NCBI RefSeq assembly: GCF_003428625.2
Contig: NZ_QVQT02000003.1
Coordinates: 124,001-188,000 of the forward strand
DNA: 64,000 nucleotides
Source: Paracidobacterium acidisoli
Lineage (GTDB): Bacteria; Acidobacteriota; Terriglobia; Terriglobales; Acidobacteriaceae
Reading direction: 5' to 3'
Below are positions 1-8,835 of the stretch, piece after piece (the first letter of the stretch is position 1; each line of letters starts with the position of its first letter). The translations under genes were made by a program, and so were the position numbers. The notes beneath the pieces were generated by a model. The model did no database searches. It was not told the origin of the DNA and saw only the letters and a program-made list of their open reading frames with translations.

Positions 1-2288
1 CGGCTCCCTATTACCGGACGGCAAAAAGCTATATTCCAGAAGAACCCTGGAATAACTCGACCTTCCCAAATACAAACGTCGCATCGAACGTTCCCTATTT
101 GGATCCAAATACAGGCAATACCAACATCGTTGCAGCTGGCGGTGGACAGAGCAGCTGTGTCGCTCAGGATCAGTTTGGAAATTGCGAGGCATACTCCAAG
201 CCGTCGTTTCAGACTTCTCTGACACCCAATGATCAGGTTCGCGATCTTCCTGACGTCTCCCTGCTTGCGGCTGACGGATTTTACGGAGCACTTTGGGCGG
301 TGTGCGCTGACAATGTGGCGGATGGAGATTCCTCTTCCACCTATACCGATTGCCAGACATCGGGAGGACAGATCACCGACCAGACTACATTCAGCGGATA
401 TGGAGGCACATCCGCTGCGGCTCCTGCATTTGCCGGCATGCTGGCGCTGGTGGAACAGAAGACGGGCTCGCGCCTTGGTCAGGCAGATTACGTGCTGTAC
501 AACCTGGCAAGCTCAAAGTACAGCACCGTCTTTCATGACGTTACGACTGGTGATAATTCGGTGGTGTGCACCGGCGGGACGGAGGCAGACTGCAACTCGG
601 CGGGCTTCCTGACTGGGTATAATGCCGGGACCGGGTATGACTATGCGTCCGGCCTGGGCAGCGTGGACGCGGCACAGATGGTGAACAACTGGAGCAGTGT
701 GTCGCTGGCGTCTACATCGACAAGTTTTGACATTAATGGATCGACAGCGGCAGTGAATGTTTCGCACGGTACAAGTCTGATGTTCAAGGTCGGGGTGACG
801 CCTGTTTCGGCGACCGGCGACGTGGCCATTGTGGATAATGCAGATGGTTCTGCCAACGGTCCGGTGAGCAGTAATAATGGCAACCAGACGGTGCTGACAC
901 TTTCAGGTGGAGCAGCGACCACCAACTACAATGGTTTGCCAGGCGGCAGCTATACCGTTTATGCCAACTATGCCGGAGACGCCTCTCATGCATCCAGCCA
1001 GTCTGCCGGCATCAGCGTCACGATCTCCGCTGAATCGAGTGCGACAAATCTGGTTGTGAGTGCATATGATCCGGTTGCGTGCGCGTCGGGATCGTGCGGG
1101 GCGATATCGGGAACTGCATTCACCTATGGACAGTTCATCTCTGCCGATGCCCAGATTCAGGGAACCTCTTCTGACGAACAGAAGAACGGGACAGAAGGAG
1201 TGGCGACTGGTTCGGTAGCTTTCCTGAATGGCTCGACGAAACTTGGCACCTCAAATGTAACCTCAGATGTCAGTGTTGCGTCCTACACCACGCCCAGTAA
1301 TGCGTTCCCGGCATTTCCGGTCGGCTCCTACAATCTGACCGCGCAGTATTCAGGAGATGCGAGCTATCACGCGAGTACGAGCAACGCAGTTGCCTTTACG
1401 GTTGCCAAAGGTTCAACCAGTCTCAGTGGGAGTGCCAGCAGCACGAGCATTCAGGCTTCCAGTTCAACTAACGTTACTGTACTGATCAGCACAGACAGCG
1501 AAGGCGCATTCCCTACCGGAACGATTACGCTGACGGCAAATGGCAAGACCGTAGGCACGGCTACCAGCTTTAACAATGGTTTTGAGACCAATAACACTTC
1601 CGCAGCTGAGGCGATTATCAGTGTGTCAGGCACCAGCCTGAACAGCGGAAGCAATACGATCACGGCCAGCTACAGCGGTGATGCCAACTATGCCGCGTCG
1701 AGCGGAGGCAGCGTAACAGTTGCGGTGAGCGGGACGACGGGCAGCGCCGGTTTCGGTGTGACTGCAGCGCCGCCTTCGCTTACGATCAATCCGGGAGCGA
1801 CGACAGGCAATACATCGACTATTGCCGTGACGCCGAGTAATGGTTTCACTGGCAGCGTGGCTCTGGCCTGCTCTGTGGCCAGTCCGGCGGGCGCGACCGA
1901 TCCGGCAACCTGCAGTCTTAGTTCAAGCTCGGCGAATGTAACCGGCGCAACGGCCGCCAATACCACGCTGACGATCAACACAACGGCTTCCAGTACTGCC
2001 CACAATAGTCTGCCGCTGAAGAAGTTCTTCACGACAGCGGGCGGAGTGGCTCTGGCACTGGTGGTGTTCTTCGGGATTCCAGCGCGGCGGCGGGGCTGGC
2101 AGACCATGCTGGGCCTGCTGATTGTGATCGTTACCCTGGCCGGAGTTGGCTGCGGCGGCGGCGGTGGCAACAGCGGCGGCGGCGGTGGTGGCAGCATGGG
2201 TACCACGGCGGGCACTTATACCGTGACCGTAACGGGCACCAGTGGAAGCCTCCACAGTAATACAACGGTGACGGTGACGGTGAACTGA
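1..2288 (+). CDS. Sedolisin (S53) family peptidase with Ig-like repeats, 5' end outside window
   Basis: The reading frame is open to the left edge, so the gene is truncated at its 5' end; a TTG at 99 is not the start. The first ~190 visible residues match the C-terminal half of an S53 serine-carboxyl peptidase: the nucleophile motif GGTSAAAPAFAG lies near residue 105 counted from the TTG, and the usual closing region (TGYDYASGLGSVDA) follows. The catalytic Glu/Asp part and propeptide would lie upstream. Then come about three Ig-like repeats of the Big_3 type, each ending in a YSGDA or YAGDA motif. The C-terminus has two hydrophobic helices separated by PARRRGW, then a glycine-rich stretch and a last beta strand. 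The protein is probably exported and surface-anchored. A terminator follows at 2318. Confidence 0.85.
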   Translation, partial: APYYRTAKSYIPEEPWNNSTFPNTNVASNVPYLDPNTGNTNIVAAGGGQSSCVAQDQFGNCEAYSKPSFQTSLTPNDQVRDLPDVSLLAADGFYGALWAVCADNVADGDSSSTYTDCQTSGGQITDQTTFSGYGGTSAAAPAFAGMLALVEQKTGSRLGQADYVLYNLASSKYSTVFHDVTTGDNSVVCTGGTEADCNSAGFLTGYNAGTGYDYASGLGSVDAAQMVNNWSSVSLASTSTSFDINGSTAAVNVSHGTSLMFKVGVTPVSATGDVAIVDNADGSANGPVSSNNGNQTVLTLSGGAATTNYNGLPGGSYTVYANYAGDASHASSQSAGISVTISAESSATNLVVSAYDPVACASGSCGAISGTAFTYGQFISADAQIQGTSSDEQKNGTEGVATGSVAFLNGSTKLGTSNVTSDVSVASYTTPSNAFPAFPVGSYNLTAQYSGDASYHASTSNAVAFTVAKGSTSLSGSASSTSIQASSSTNVTVLISTDSEGAFPTGTITLTANGKTVGTATSFNNGFETNNTSAAEAIISVSGTSLNSGSNTITASYSGDANYAASSGGSVTVAVSGTTGSAGFGVTAAPPSLTINPGATTGNTSTIAVTPSNGFTGSVALACSVASPAGATDPATCSLSSSSANVTGATAANTTLTINTTASSTAHNSLPLKKFFTTAGGVALALVVFFGIPARRRGWQTMLGLLIVIVTLAGVGCGGGGGNSGGGGGGSMGTTAGTYTVTVTGTSGSLHSNTTVTVTVN

Positions 2289-2317
2289 TAGCGCAGATGC
2301 CGTCTGATTCAGGGCGG

Positions 2318-2346
2318 GGCCGCATCTTTCGGGGTGCGGCCTTTTT
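2318..2346 (+). terminator. Rho-independent terminator of the S53 peptidase gene
   Basis: A 9-bp stem, GGCCGCATC paired with GGTGCGGCC (one G-U pair), has a 6-nt loop and is followed directly by five T residues. It starts 30 nt after the peptidase stop codon. Confidence 0.85.
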
Positions 2347-2453
2347 CCATTGAATTCCGGAAAAGACAGAATGCAACCATGCGCGCTGTTCAGGCGGCAG
2401 GTTTTCAGGATGCGTTCAGAGCAGAATTTGAAACGGAGGGCGGTGCAGCTTGA

Positions 2454-2630
2454 TCAGTGGCGGATGAAGTACATCAGCCAGCTGGCCAGGATAACGGAAC
2501 CGGCGAAGAGTACCCAGCAGAAGAGGCCGTAGCGGATCATGGCGCGGGGCGTGGCGCGCTGCGTGATGCCGAAAACCACGGATGCGAAGACGGCGTAGAT
2601 GAGAACGGCGGAGAAGTGGGAGAGTGTCAC
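2454..2630 (-). CDS. Small two-helix membrane protein, coupled to the DUF6677-type gene
   Basis: A 58-codon frame starts at a GTG at 2630. The GTG overlaps the TGA stop of the upstream gene in the arrangement GTGA, and GGGAGAAAA lies about 9-15 nt upstream. Translation begins VTLSHFSAVLIYAVFASVVF and ends SWLMYFIRH, giving two hydrophobic stretches around a short basic loop (TQRATPRAMIR). This is a typical two-pass membrane protein. The stop/start overlap implies translational coupling and a shared role with the neighbour. I do not recognise a named family, and function is unknown. Overlapping frames on both strands here lack this membrane-protein pattern. Confidence 0.7.
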   Translation of the reverse strand: MTLSHFSAVLIYAVFASVVFGITQRATPRAMIRYGLFCWVLFAGSVILASWLMYFIRH

Positions 2631-3079
2631 GAAGCTTTTCTCCCGATGCGAAGATTGTGAGCGTCAACGGCGGAGATGAAGTTCAGCAGCCCGGCAACGA
2701 CGGCGAACTTGGTTCCGTAGTCGGCGGTGGCCGTCTGCACGGCGGTGTGGCCCAGATTGAGAAGCTGCCCGATGAAGTAGAGAAGTCCGGTACCGAGATC
2801 ACCGGCAAAACCAAGCATGTCAAGCATGTCGCCGGTATTTGGCTGGTACAGCTTTGCCTGCATGGCCAGTCCGAGGGCAAACATGGTGGTGATGGAGGTG
2901 AAGAGAAGAAGTGCGCGTATCCAGTGCCGGGTGAGCAGATGCCCCGCGCCGGGGATGAGCCAGCCGAGCAGCAAAGCTCCGTAAACAAAGCCCTGGGACT
3001 CCTTCTTTTCAGGCACCTGAACCTTTGAGACCATCCCTTTGACTATACAGGAACCCAGTACGTCAGACAGAGATTCCAT
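2627..3079 (-). CDS. TM2/DUF6677-like membrane protein
   Basis: This is a 150-residue protein. Around residues 31-60 it carries a small-membrane-protein signature, YGALLLGWLIPGAGHLLTRH followed by a helix, resembling TM2 and DUF6677 proteins. Further hydrophobic segments follow near residues 100-130. The start is uncertain: ATG at 3079, or the internal ATG that begins MVSKVQVPEKKE; neither has a well-placed ribosome binding site. It overlaps the next small membrane protein by 2 nt. No biochemical role is known for the family. Confidence 0.7.
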   Translation of the reverse strand: MESLSDVLGSCIVKGMVSKVQVPEKKESQGFVYGALLLGWLIPGAGHLLTRHWIRALLLFTSITTMFALGLAMQAKLYQPNTGDMLDMLGFAGDLGTGLLYFIGQLLNLGHTAVQTATADYGTKFAVVAGLLNFISAVDAHNLRIGRKAS

Positions 3080-3150
3080 GTATGGTTTGCAGGAATCCGG
3101 GGCGGATGGTCAGGAGGTGGCCTGTTCTCCGGTGCCGGGCTAAGGGCTTC

Positions 3151-4329
3151 TTAAATTCTCACCAGATCGCGCTGGATTCGGCCTGTCGGTGCGGCGCTGT
3201 CGGTGGTGGTGATCATGTTCAGCTCGCTGCGCACGCCGAATTCGGGCAGGTAGATGCCCGGCTCGACGGAGAAGCAGGTAAAGGGCAGGATGAGACGCTC
3301 GTCGTGGGTCTCAAGATTATCGAGATGCGCGCCGCTGCCGTGCAGTTCGGTGCCGATGTTGTGGCCGGTGCGATGCGTAAAGTATGGAGCGAAGCCGGCC
3401 TTGCGGATGACCGAGCGGGAAGCGTCGTCGGCCTGCCAGCCGGCGATGGGATGTTTCGTGGCGAAGGCTTCTGAGATTGTGCTGACGGCGGCGTCGCGGG
3501 CGTCGCGCACGGTGGTGAAGACCTGTTGTTCGCGATCAGAGGGCTCGCGGCCGACGACACCGGTCCAGGTGATGTCATACCAGATGGTGCCAGGGCGGTT
3601 TTTGCGTCCCCAGATATCGATGAGAACAAAGTCGCCTTCGCGGATGGGCCTCGCGGTTGTGGATGTGGGCTCGTAGTGCGAGTCAGAACTGTTCTGATTG
3701 ACGGAGACATTGGGGCCGTTTTCCCAGACAAGATCGGCACGGCTCATGGCTTCCTGAAGCCAGAGAACCATGTCGTACTCCGTGGGCTGAGAGCCGGCGC
3801 GGATGCGGCGCCCGATCTCGCGAAAGCCTTCGGGAAGAATTTCGTCGAGTGCTCTTTGTGCTTCGTAGTGGCTTGCGATCTGTTCCTCAGAGAGTACAGC
3901 CTGGAAGTGGCTGACGAGATCGGCGGAGGAAACGATAGTTTTACCGAAGGCGCGGAGCAACTCGATGGTTCCGGCATCAACCATGGAGACGTACATGATG
4001 GCGTTGCGCGGGGAATACTGCATCGCGATGCGGCGATAAGGAGCGAGCATAGCGCCGAGTCCTGCTTCGAGCTCCTGCCAGGAGGAGTAGACGCCTTTCG
4101 AGCCAGGAAGCATGTCGAGTCGCCCGGCTTCGATTCGATGGACGAGCTTGCGGGGCTCACCTGTGGCGGGGATGACGTAATACCAGCGCCGCGTGACATG
4201 CGCGTCTTCGGGCAGGCCGAGGATGGCATAAGCCAGCGGGTCGCGGTGGTGGTGGTCATAGAAGAGCCAGGCGTCGAGCTGCTGCTCGCGGAGGGCGGAC
4301 TGGATCGCGTCGAGGTTCACGGTGGCCAC
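3151..4329 (-). CDS. M24 family metallopeptidase (aminopeptidase P / Xaa-Pro dipeptidase type)
   Basis: The 392-residue protein has a creatinase-like N-terminal domain and a pita-bread C-terminal domain. The five dinuclear-metal ligands are recognisable in order: Asp in VLIDIWG, Asp in WYDITWTG, His in HRTGHNIGTELHG, Glu in SVEPGIYLPEFG and Glu in VRSELN. It is therefore predicted to be an active metallopeptidase cleaving Xaa-Pro bonds in the cytoplasm; no signal peptide is visible. The start is GTG at 4329. Length fits the family. It could instead belong to a creatinase-like M24 subgroup with another substrate. Confidence 0.85.
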   Translation of the reverse strand: MATVNLDAIQSALREQQLDAWLFYDHHHRDPLAYAILGLPEDAHVTRRWYYVIPATGEPRKLVHRIEAGRLDMLPGSKGVYSSWQELEAGLGAMLAPYRRIAMQYSPRNAIMYVSMVDAGTIELLRAFGKTIVSSADLVSHFQAVLSEEQIASHYEAQRALDEILPEGFREIGRRIRAGSQPTEYDMVLWLQEAMSRADLVWENGPNVSVNQNSSDSHYEPTSTTARPIREGDFVLIDIWGRKNRPGTIWYDITWTGVVGREPSDREQQVFTTVRDARDAAVSTISEAFATKHPIAGWQADDASRSVIRKAGFAPYFTHRTGHNIGTELHGSGAHLDNLETHDERLILPFTCFSVEPGIYLPEFGVRSELNMITTTDSAAPTGRIQRDLVRI

Positions 4330-4434
4330 CGAGGATGAGTGTAACGCAGCTGGAGGGGGGCCGGCGGAGAACTGTGCAGACCGGATACCGGACGGGCTCG
4401 GCTACAATCGGTTCATACAGGCGCAGGAGCGACG

Positions 4435-4710
4435 ATGCAGCGAATCGCTGTGCAGATACTGAAGGGCCTGCTGATGGCCGCTGTTCTGCTTTATGCGGGA
4501 GACTGGGTAGTCTTTCACCTTCGAGCGATGCGGGGTATGGCGATGGGCTCGATTGAGGTTGATCAGTTTCTGGCGACCCCGCTGAAGGGCCACAAGGAAG
4601 AGTTCGACTACATGGGCAGCGCGGATGTGGCCTGCGCGCGCGCATTGTTTCCGCACGACGGAGCGCCGGCCTGCTGGTGGGTCGAACGGCATAAAACGCA
4701 CTGGGAATAG
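4435..4710 (+). CDS. Small single-pass membrane protein, conserved-hypothetical type
   Basis: This 91-residue protein begins MQRIAVQILKGLLMAAVLLY, one hydrophobic helix near the N-terminus. A soluble tail follows with two Cys residues (DVACARALFP and PACWWVERH). A good ribosome binding site (CAGGAG) lies 5-10 nt upstream of the ATG, and a TACAAT hexamer about 35 nt upstream could be its -10 box. It is divergent from the M24 peptidase gene. No function is recognised; the tail is probably periplasmic. Confidence 0.7.
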   Translation: MQRIAVQILKGLLMAAVLLYAGDWVVFHLRAMRGMAMGSIEVDQFLATPLKGHKEEFDYMGSADVACARALFPHDGAPACWWVERHKTHWE

Positions 4711-4780
4711 AACGGATGCGATGTCTATATGCGTGCCGATTCCTGAGTAACTGCGAACTATCCCGGCACGATGAAGAAAC

Positions 4781-6367
4781 CTACTTTTTCTCGTGATACT
4801 CCTGCTCGGTGTTGATCGCCCATAGCGCATCCTTGTCGAGATTTCCGACGAGGATGTTGTCCACGGCGGTCATCGCCGTGAGCATAGAGTGATCCTGATT
4901 GTTGTACTTGTGCATGCCGTTGCGGCCGACGAGGAAGAGGTTTTCAAAGCCATCCATGTAGCGGACGATTTCGTCGAAGCGGTGATACGTGCCGAAATAA
5001 GCGGGGTAGGTTTTCGGCACGCGCACAACGTGTGCGTCGAGTACATCGGAGGATTTCAGAATGCCGATCTTTTCAATTTCAGCGATGGCGAACTTTGCGA
5101 TCTTATCGTCGGGCATCTTCCACAGATCATCAGAGTCGTAGCAAAAATATTCGAGACCGATCCAGATTTTTGAGGGATCGGCAACCATGTATGGGCTCCA
5201 GTTATTGAAGATCTGCAGGCGGCCGACGAGAACATCGGGTTCCTGGATATAAATCCAGGTGTCTTTAAGAAGCGAACCGTCGGGCTCGGTCACTGTAAGC
5301 CGGTTGACGAGCAGGCCAACGGTGATGAAGTCGCGGTAGACGAGGCCGTCGGCGACTTCGCGGACCGAAGCGGGAACTTCTGTGCCCGGATTGGGGAAGT
5401 GCAGGCTGCGCAGCAGCTCGCGGACGGGCATGGTGGAGAAGACGTAATCGGCTTCGATGGTGCGGGTTTCTCCATGCTCGTTGATGGCCTCAACGGAAGC
5501 GATGCGATTGCCGGCGACATGGAGCCTGGTGACCCGCCAGCCGAGACAGACCTCGCCTCCCCTGTTCGTAACCAGATCGGCGACATGTTCCCAGAGCTGG
5601 CCTGGTCCATATTTCGGGTACAGGAACTTCTCGATGAGAGAGGTTTCTGTATCCTTTTGCGCAATATCCCCGGATTTCTTCGCGCGGAAAGTCTTCTTCA
5701 GAAAGTGAGCGATGGCCGTGCGCAGGGAAAGTCCCTTGATGCGCTGCGCACCCCACTCGGCGCTGATGTGGTCGCAGGGAACTCCCCAGACCTTTTCGGT
5801 ATAAGACTTGAAGAAGGTGAGATAGAGTTCGCGGCCGAAACGATTGATGAGAAAGTCTTCCAGAGTCTTTTCTTCGCGGCGCGGAAAGAGATGGGCTCGC
5901 AGATAGCTGAAGCCGATGCGTACCATGCGTCCCAGTCCAAGCTGGCGAATGGTCTGGCCATTCAGCGCGAGCGGGTAATCGAAAAAGCTGCGCAGGAAAT
6001 AGATACGGCTGCGACGGGGCCGCACCAGCATGACCAGATCAGAGTCAGGTGATGGGGAGCCGTTTTGCGAAATGGTTCGCTCACGGCTCTGATAGCGGAT
6101 GGAGTGCTCTTCGCTGTCATTCTCGCTGGAAGCGATGGGCAGCAGAGAGGTCCACCAGTCCATGACGCGATCGGACTTTGAGAAGAAGCGGTGGCCTCCG
6201 ATATCCATGCGGTTGCCGCAGTACTGGATGGTGCAGGAGATACCGCCAATGCGCTGCGTGGCTTCGAAAACGATGGGCTGAACGTCAGAGCGGCGCAGAA
6301 ATTCGAGGGCTGCGGTGAGGCCGGCAGGGCCGGCACCGATGATGACAGCGGTTTTGCCGGTGCTCAC
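4781..6367 (-). CDS. FAD-dependent oxidoreductase, UDP-galactopyranose mutase / amine oxidase-like
   Basis: With the GTG start at 6367 the protein has 528 residues and opens directly with the dinucleotide-binding motif [20 protein letters not shown]. The frame stays open to an ATG at 6484, but the extra 39 residues do not look conserved, and a GGAG sits upstream of the GTG. Other signs are [16 protein letters not shown], a central region resembling UDP-galactopyranose mutases, and a C-terminal FAD-contact region ([18 protein letters not shown]). It is probably a cytoplasmic flavoenzyme acting on a nucleotide sugar, carotenoid or similar substrate; the substrate cannot be told from sequence. 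The gene lies 249 nt downstream of the glycosyltransferase gene on the same strand. Confidence 0.8.
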   Translation of the reverse strand: MSTGKTAVIIGAGPAGLTAALEFLRRSDVQPIVFEATQRIGGISCTIQYCGNRMDIGGHRFFSKSDRVMDWWTSLLPIASSENDSEEHSIRYQSRERTISQNGSPSPDSDLVMLVRPRRSRIYFLRSFFDYPLALNGQTIRQLGLGRMVRIGFSYLRAHLFPRREEKTLEDFLINRFGRELYLTFFKSYTEKVWGVPCDHISAEWGAQRIKGLSLRTAIAHFLKKTFRAKKSGDIAQKDTETSLIEKFLYPKYGPGQLWEHVADLVTNRGGEVCLGWRVTRLHVAGNRIASVEAINEHGETRTIEADYVFSTMPVRELLRSLHFPNPGTEVPASVREVADGLVYRDFITVGLLVNRLTVTEPDGSLLKDTWIYIQEPDVLVGRLQIFNNWSPYMVADPSKIWIGLEYFCYDSDDLWKMPDDKIAKFAIAEIEKIGILKSSDVLDAHVVRVPKTYPAYFGTYHRFDEIVRYMDGFENLFLVGRNGMHKYNNQDHSMLTAMTAVDNILVGNLDKDALWAINTEQEYHEKK

Positions 6368-6616
6368 TGGGCGGCTCCGGCGTTGCCGTGCAGGCAGAGA
6401 TGATACGGCGAAAGTGGTGCGCCGATGAGAAACAGACAATATTGCATATAAAACTATGTTCGAGCCAGCGGACCATCCAGGCAACCCGCATGCCGGCAGA
6501 GCGATCTGTATGGGGCTGGAGAGCGGCGGCCTCTTTCCTTGTTATTGCAACTATAGACGGAGCGGGGGCAAACAAGTCTGCCGACAGAGAAAGATCCCGT
6601 TTCAGACAACAAGCCG

Positions 6617-7816
6617 TTAGATGGCTGAGACGGCAGAGCCTCCTCGCCGTTCTTCGGCGATGGCGTGCATGAGGCCACCCGGCATCAGGCGATAAACTTC
6701 TCCGCGCCAAAGGATTTTGTTCGATCCATAACTCGCCATCCAGTAACAGAATCCGAGAAAGTCGCGCAGAGGATAAAGCAGGATGGTCCGCAACAGGTGT
6801 CGCTCTTCCACTACCGAGGCACCCACGATGGCGGCCAGGAGCATACGGATGACCAGGCTATAGAGCAACAGGGCGGAAGCGAGAAATGGATGATGGAGGG
6901 CCAGCGCCGCGACGAAAGACAACAGGCCAAAGGGCACCGAGAAGGTAAGTGCGGTGCCGAAGTGGCCTTTGGGGCGCGAGAAGCGGGTGGATTTCATCCA
7001 GCGGATCTGATGCTTCTGGGAGGCCGTAAAACTCAGGTTGAGGATGACATGATCGATGACGTGGGTGGAGAGAACGACGGTGTGCCCATGGGCGGCGATT
7101 TGATTGCCGAGCACGAAATCATCGGCGCAGTAAGGGCCGAGGATACGGAAGCCGCCAATCTCATCAACGCATGGACGACGCACGGCCATAGTAGGGCCGA
7201 GGGTGAACTGCATGCCTTCCATCATGTCCGCAACGAGGACGCCGGAAGTCATCTCGATGGACATACCGGCAGCTTCGAGCTTCGACCAGATGGTGCCTTT
7301 ATCGGCGACTCCGCGATAAAGGCAGGTGACAGCTCCGACATTGGCATCTGCGAAGGGAGCAACGACTGAGCGGATATAGTCCGGTGTAACACGGACGTCG
7401 CTGTCGCTGATGATGAACAGATCGTGGCGGGCTGCTGCAGCCATGCGCTCCAGTGAAGAGACTTTGGCGTTAATGTAGACAGGCTCCTCCGCGATGAGGA
7501 ACTGGACAGGGATCTGCGGATAGCGGGAGGCTACCTGACGGGCGATGGCCAGACCGGTATCCGTGGCGCTGCGGGCGCAGAAGAGGATTTCGTAAGAGGG
7601 ATAATCCTGGAGAAAGAAGCTCTCAAGATGGATGTCGAGATTTGGCTCTGCCCCGTGAAGCGGCTTAAGCAGGCTGACCGGCTGCTGAAAGGTCTGCGAT
7701 TCCGCTCTGTGTCTTTTGCGGCGAATGAAGCGTATGGCTCCGGCGATCACGAGGCCGGTGAAGACCGAGGAGGTGAGCAGGCCGAAGAGCCCGAGGCCGA
7801 GAAGAGCTTTCAACAT
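6617..7816 (-). CDS. hpnI: Ceramide glucosyltransferase-like (GT21) enzyme, HpnI type
   Basis: This 399-residue membrane glycosyltransferase has an N-terminal helix, then a GT2-fold domain. It shows DSDVRV (DxD metal site), CADDFVLG (second conserved Asp region) and HQIRWMKSTRFSRP, the (Q/R)xxRW signature of GT21 enzymes. Two or three hydrophobic helices follow near the C-terminus. This layout matches ceramide glucosyltransferases and the hopanoid-associated enzyme HpnI, which adds N-acetylglucosamine to bacteriohopanetetrol. No other hopanoid genes are in the window, so the hopanoid assignment rests on family resemblance only. It lies 118 nt downstream of hspR. Confidence 0.75.
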   Translation of the reverse strand: MLKALLGLGLFGLLTSSVFTGLVIAGAIRFIRRKRHRAESQTFQQPVSLLKPLHGAEPNLDIHLESFFLQDYPSYEILFCARSATDTGLAIARQVASRYPQIPVQFLIAEEPVYINAKVSSLERMAAAARHDLFIISDSDVRVTPDYIRSVVAPFADANVGAVTCLYRGVADKGTIWSKLEAAGMSIEMTSGVLVADMMEGMQFTLGPTMAVRRPCVDEIGGFRILGPYCADDFVLGNQIAAHGHTVVLSTHVIDHVILNLSFTASQKHQIRWMKSTRFSRPKGHFGTALTFSVPFGLLSFVAALALHHPFLASALLLYSLVIRMLLAAIVGASVVEERHLLRTILLYPLRDFLGFCYWMASYGSNKILWRGEVYRLMPGGLMHAIAEERRGGSAVSAI

Positions 7817-7934
7817 AAGAAATGGTCTGCCGCGCAGGGCTGCTGCAGCAGAAAATACCCTCTTCAGATTACAGGAGGTGTGATGACTCGTGCAGATAAA
7901 GAGAGGGACGTTATCGCGGTGTCATATCAGGACG

Positions 7935-8330
7935 TTAACGTCTGGCCTTCGCTGCCGGAACGTCAACGGGACGGCGCAGCGGAACCATAGCCGCGCCCTG
8001 CGGAGCGGCCTGCTGCATGCGTGAGAGCATCTCGGTACGAACGTAGTGTATGAAGTCCTGCATCTGCCGGTTCATCTCCTCCATGCGCTCGCGCATCTGC
8101 AGAATGATGGCGATGCCGGCAATGTTGACTCCGAGATCGCGTGCGAGATTGAGGATGAATTCAAGGCGCTCCAGGTCCTCATCGGTATAAAGGCGGGTAT
8201 TGCCTTCGGTGCGCGACGGCTTCAGCAGGCCTTCACGCTCGTAAAGACGCAGGGTCTGCGGATGGATGTCGTACATCTCGGCCACTGCCGAGATCATGTA
8301 TGCGCCTTTGGATTTGCGTTTGGTCGGCAT
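7935..8330 (-). CDS. hspR: HspR-like MerR family heat-shock repressor
   Basis: The 131-residue protein begins with a MerR-type winged helix: YMISAVAEMYDIHPQTLRLY, then EREGLLKPSRTEGNTRLYTD. A coiled dimerisation helix and an alanine/proline-rich tail follow. HspR proteins bind inverted repeats named HAIR (CTTGAGT-N7-ACTCAAG) upstream of dnaK or clpB, with DnaK as co-repressor in actinobacteria. It is the last gene of the minus-strand run fpg-dnaJ-unknown-hspR, 9 nt after the unknown gene. A HAIR-like site lies upstream of dnaK at 13250. Confidence 0.88.
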   Translation of the reverse strand: MPTKRKSKGAYMISAVAEMYDIHPQTLRLYEREGLLKPSRTEGNTRLYTDEDLERLEFILNLARDLGVNIAGIAIILQMRERMEEMNRQMQDFIHYVRTEMLSRMQQAAPQGAAMVPLRRPVDVPAAKARR

Positions 8331-8339
8331 AGGATCAGG

Positions 8340-8804
8340 TCAGCTGGTAAATAATTTTGCCCGGGCGTCAGTTGCTTCGATCTGTCCGAAGGCGATGCGG
8401 CGAGGCAACAGGTTACGAAGTTGTCCGCCGATGATGCGATAAGGAATGACGGCTTCGGTACAGTATCCGTTCTTCTGCTCGATATGAAGCAGCACTGCGT
8501 CGCGGTAACCTTCCTTCGAGGGCTGGCTGAGCGCGATGTTCGCCGCCATTACCGCAGCCTTGATGGAACCGCGGCGGGCCTCTTTCACGAGATATTCGCC
8601 GAGCAGATGATAGAGGCGCTCCGGATCGCGGGGAAGGCGTGGAATATCGAGTTTGGCGCGCTCTACCTGGCGATCGTTATCCATGAAGAAGCCGAACGGA
8701 CCCAGCTCGCCGTAACGGCGGAGTACGACGCGGGCAAAGGACATGGCGGCATTCAGCAGCTCATTGGCGACTTTCTGGTCCTGCGTCTGTTCGGTCACTG
8801 CCAT
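8340..8804 (-). CDS. Conserved unknown protein between dnaJ and hspR
   Basis: This is a 154-residue soluble protein with no family I recognise. The ATG at 8804 is chosen because GGGAG stands 9 nt upstream; the frame continues upstream into dnaJ but that part is an out-of-frame shadow of dnaJ. The sequence contains GPFGFFMDND, a segment rich in charged helix residues (RDPERLYHLLGEYLVKEARR) and a C-terminal part with YRIIGGQLRNLLPRRIAFGQ. It lies 31 nt after dnaJ and 9 nt before hspR. That placement suggests a heat-shock-linked function, but this is inference only. Confidence 0.75.
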   Translation of the reverse strand: MAVTEQTQDQKVANELLNAAMSFARVVLRRYGELGPFGFFMDNDRQVERAKLDIPRLPRDPERLYHLLGEYLVKEARRGSIKAAVMAANIALSQPSKEGYRDAVLLHIEQKNGYCTEAVIPYRIIGGQLRNLLPRRIAFGQIEATDARAKLFTS

Positions 8805-8835
8805 TCCCTGCTGCTCCCACAATTCATAAGAGACT

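Noticed and set aside
2350-3028. Plus-strand frames over the two small membrane protein genes
   Set aside because: They are Gly/Glu-rich shadows; the minus strand has hydrophobic helices, a ribosome binding site and a stop/start overlap.
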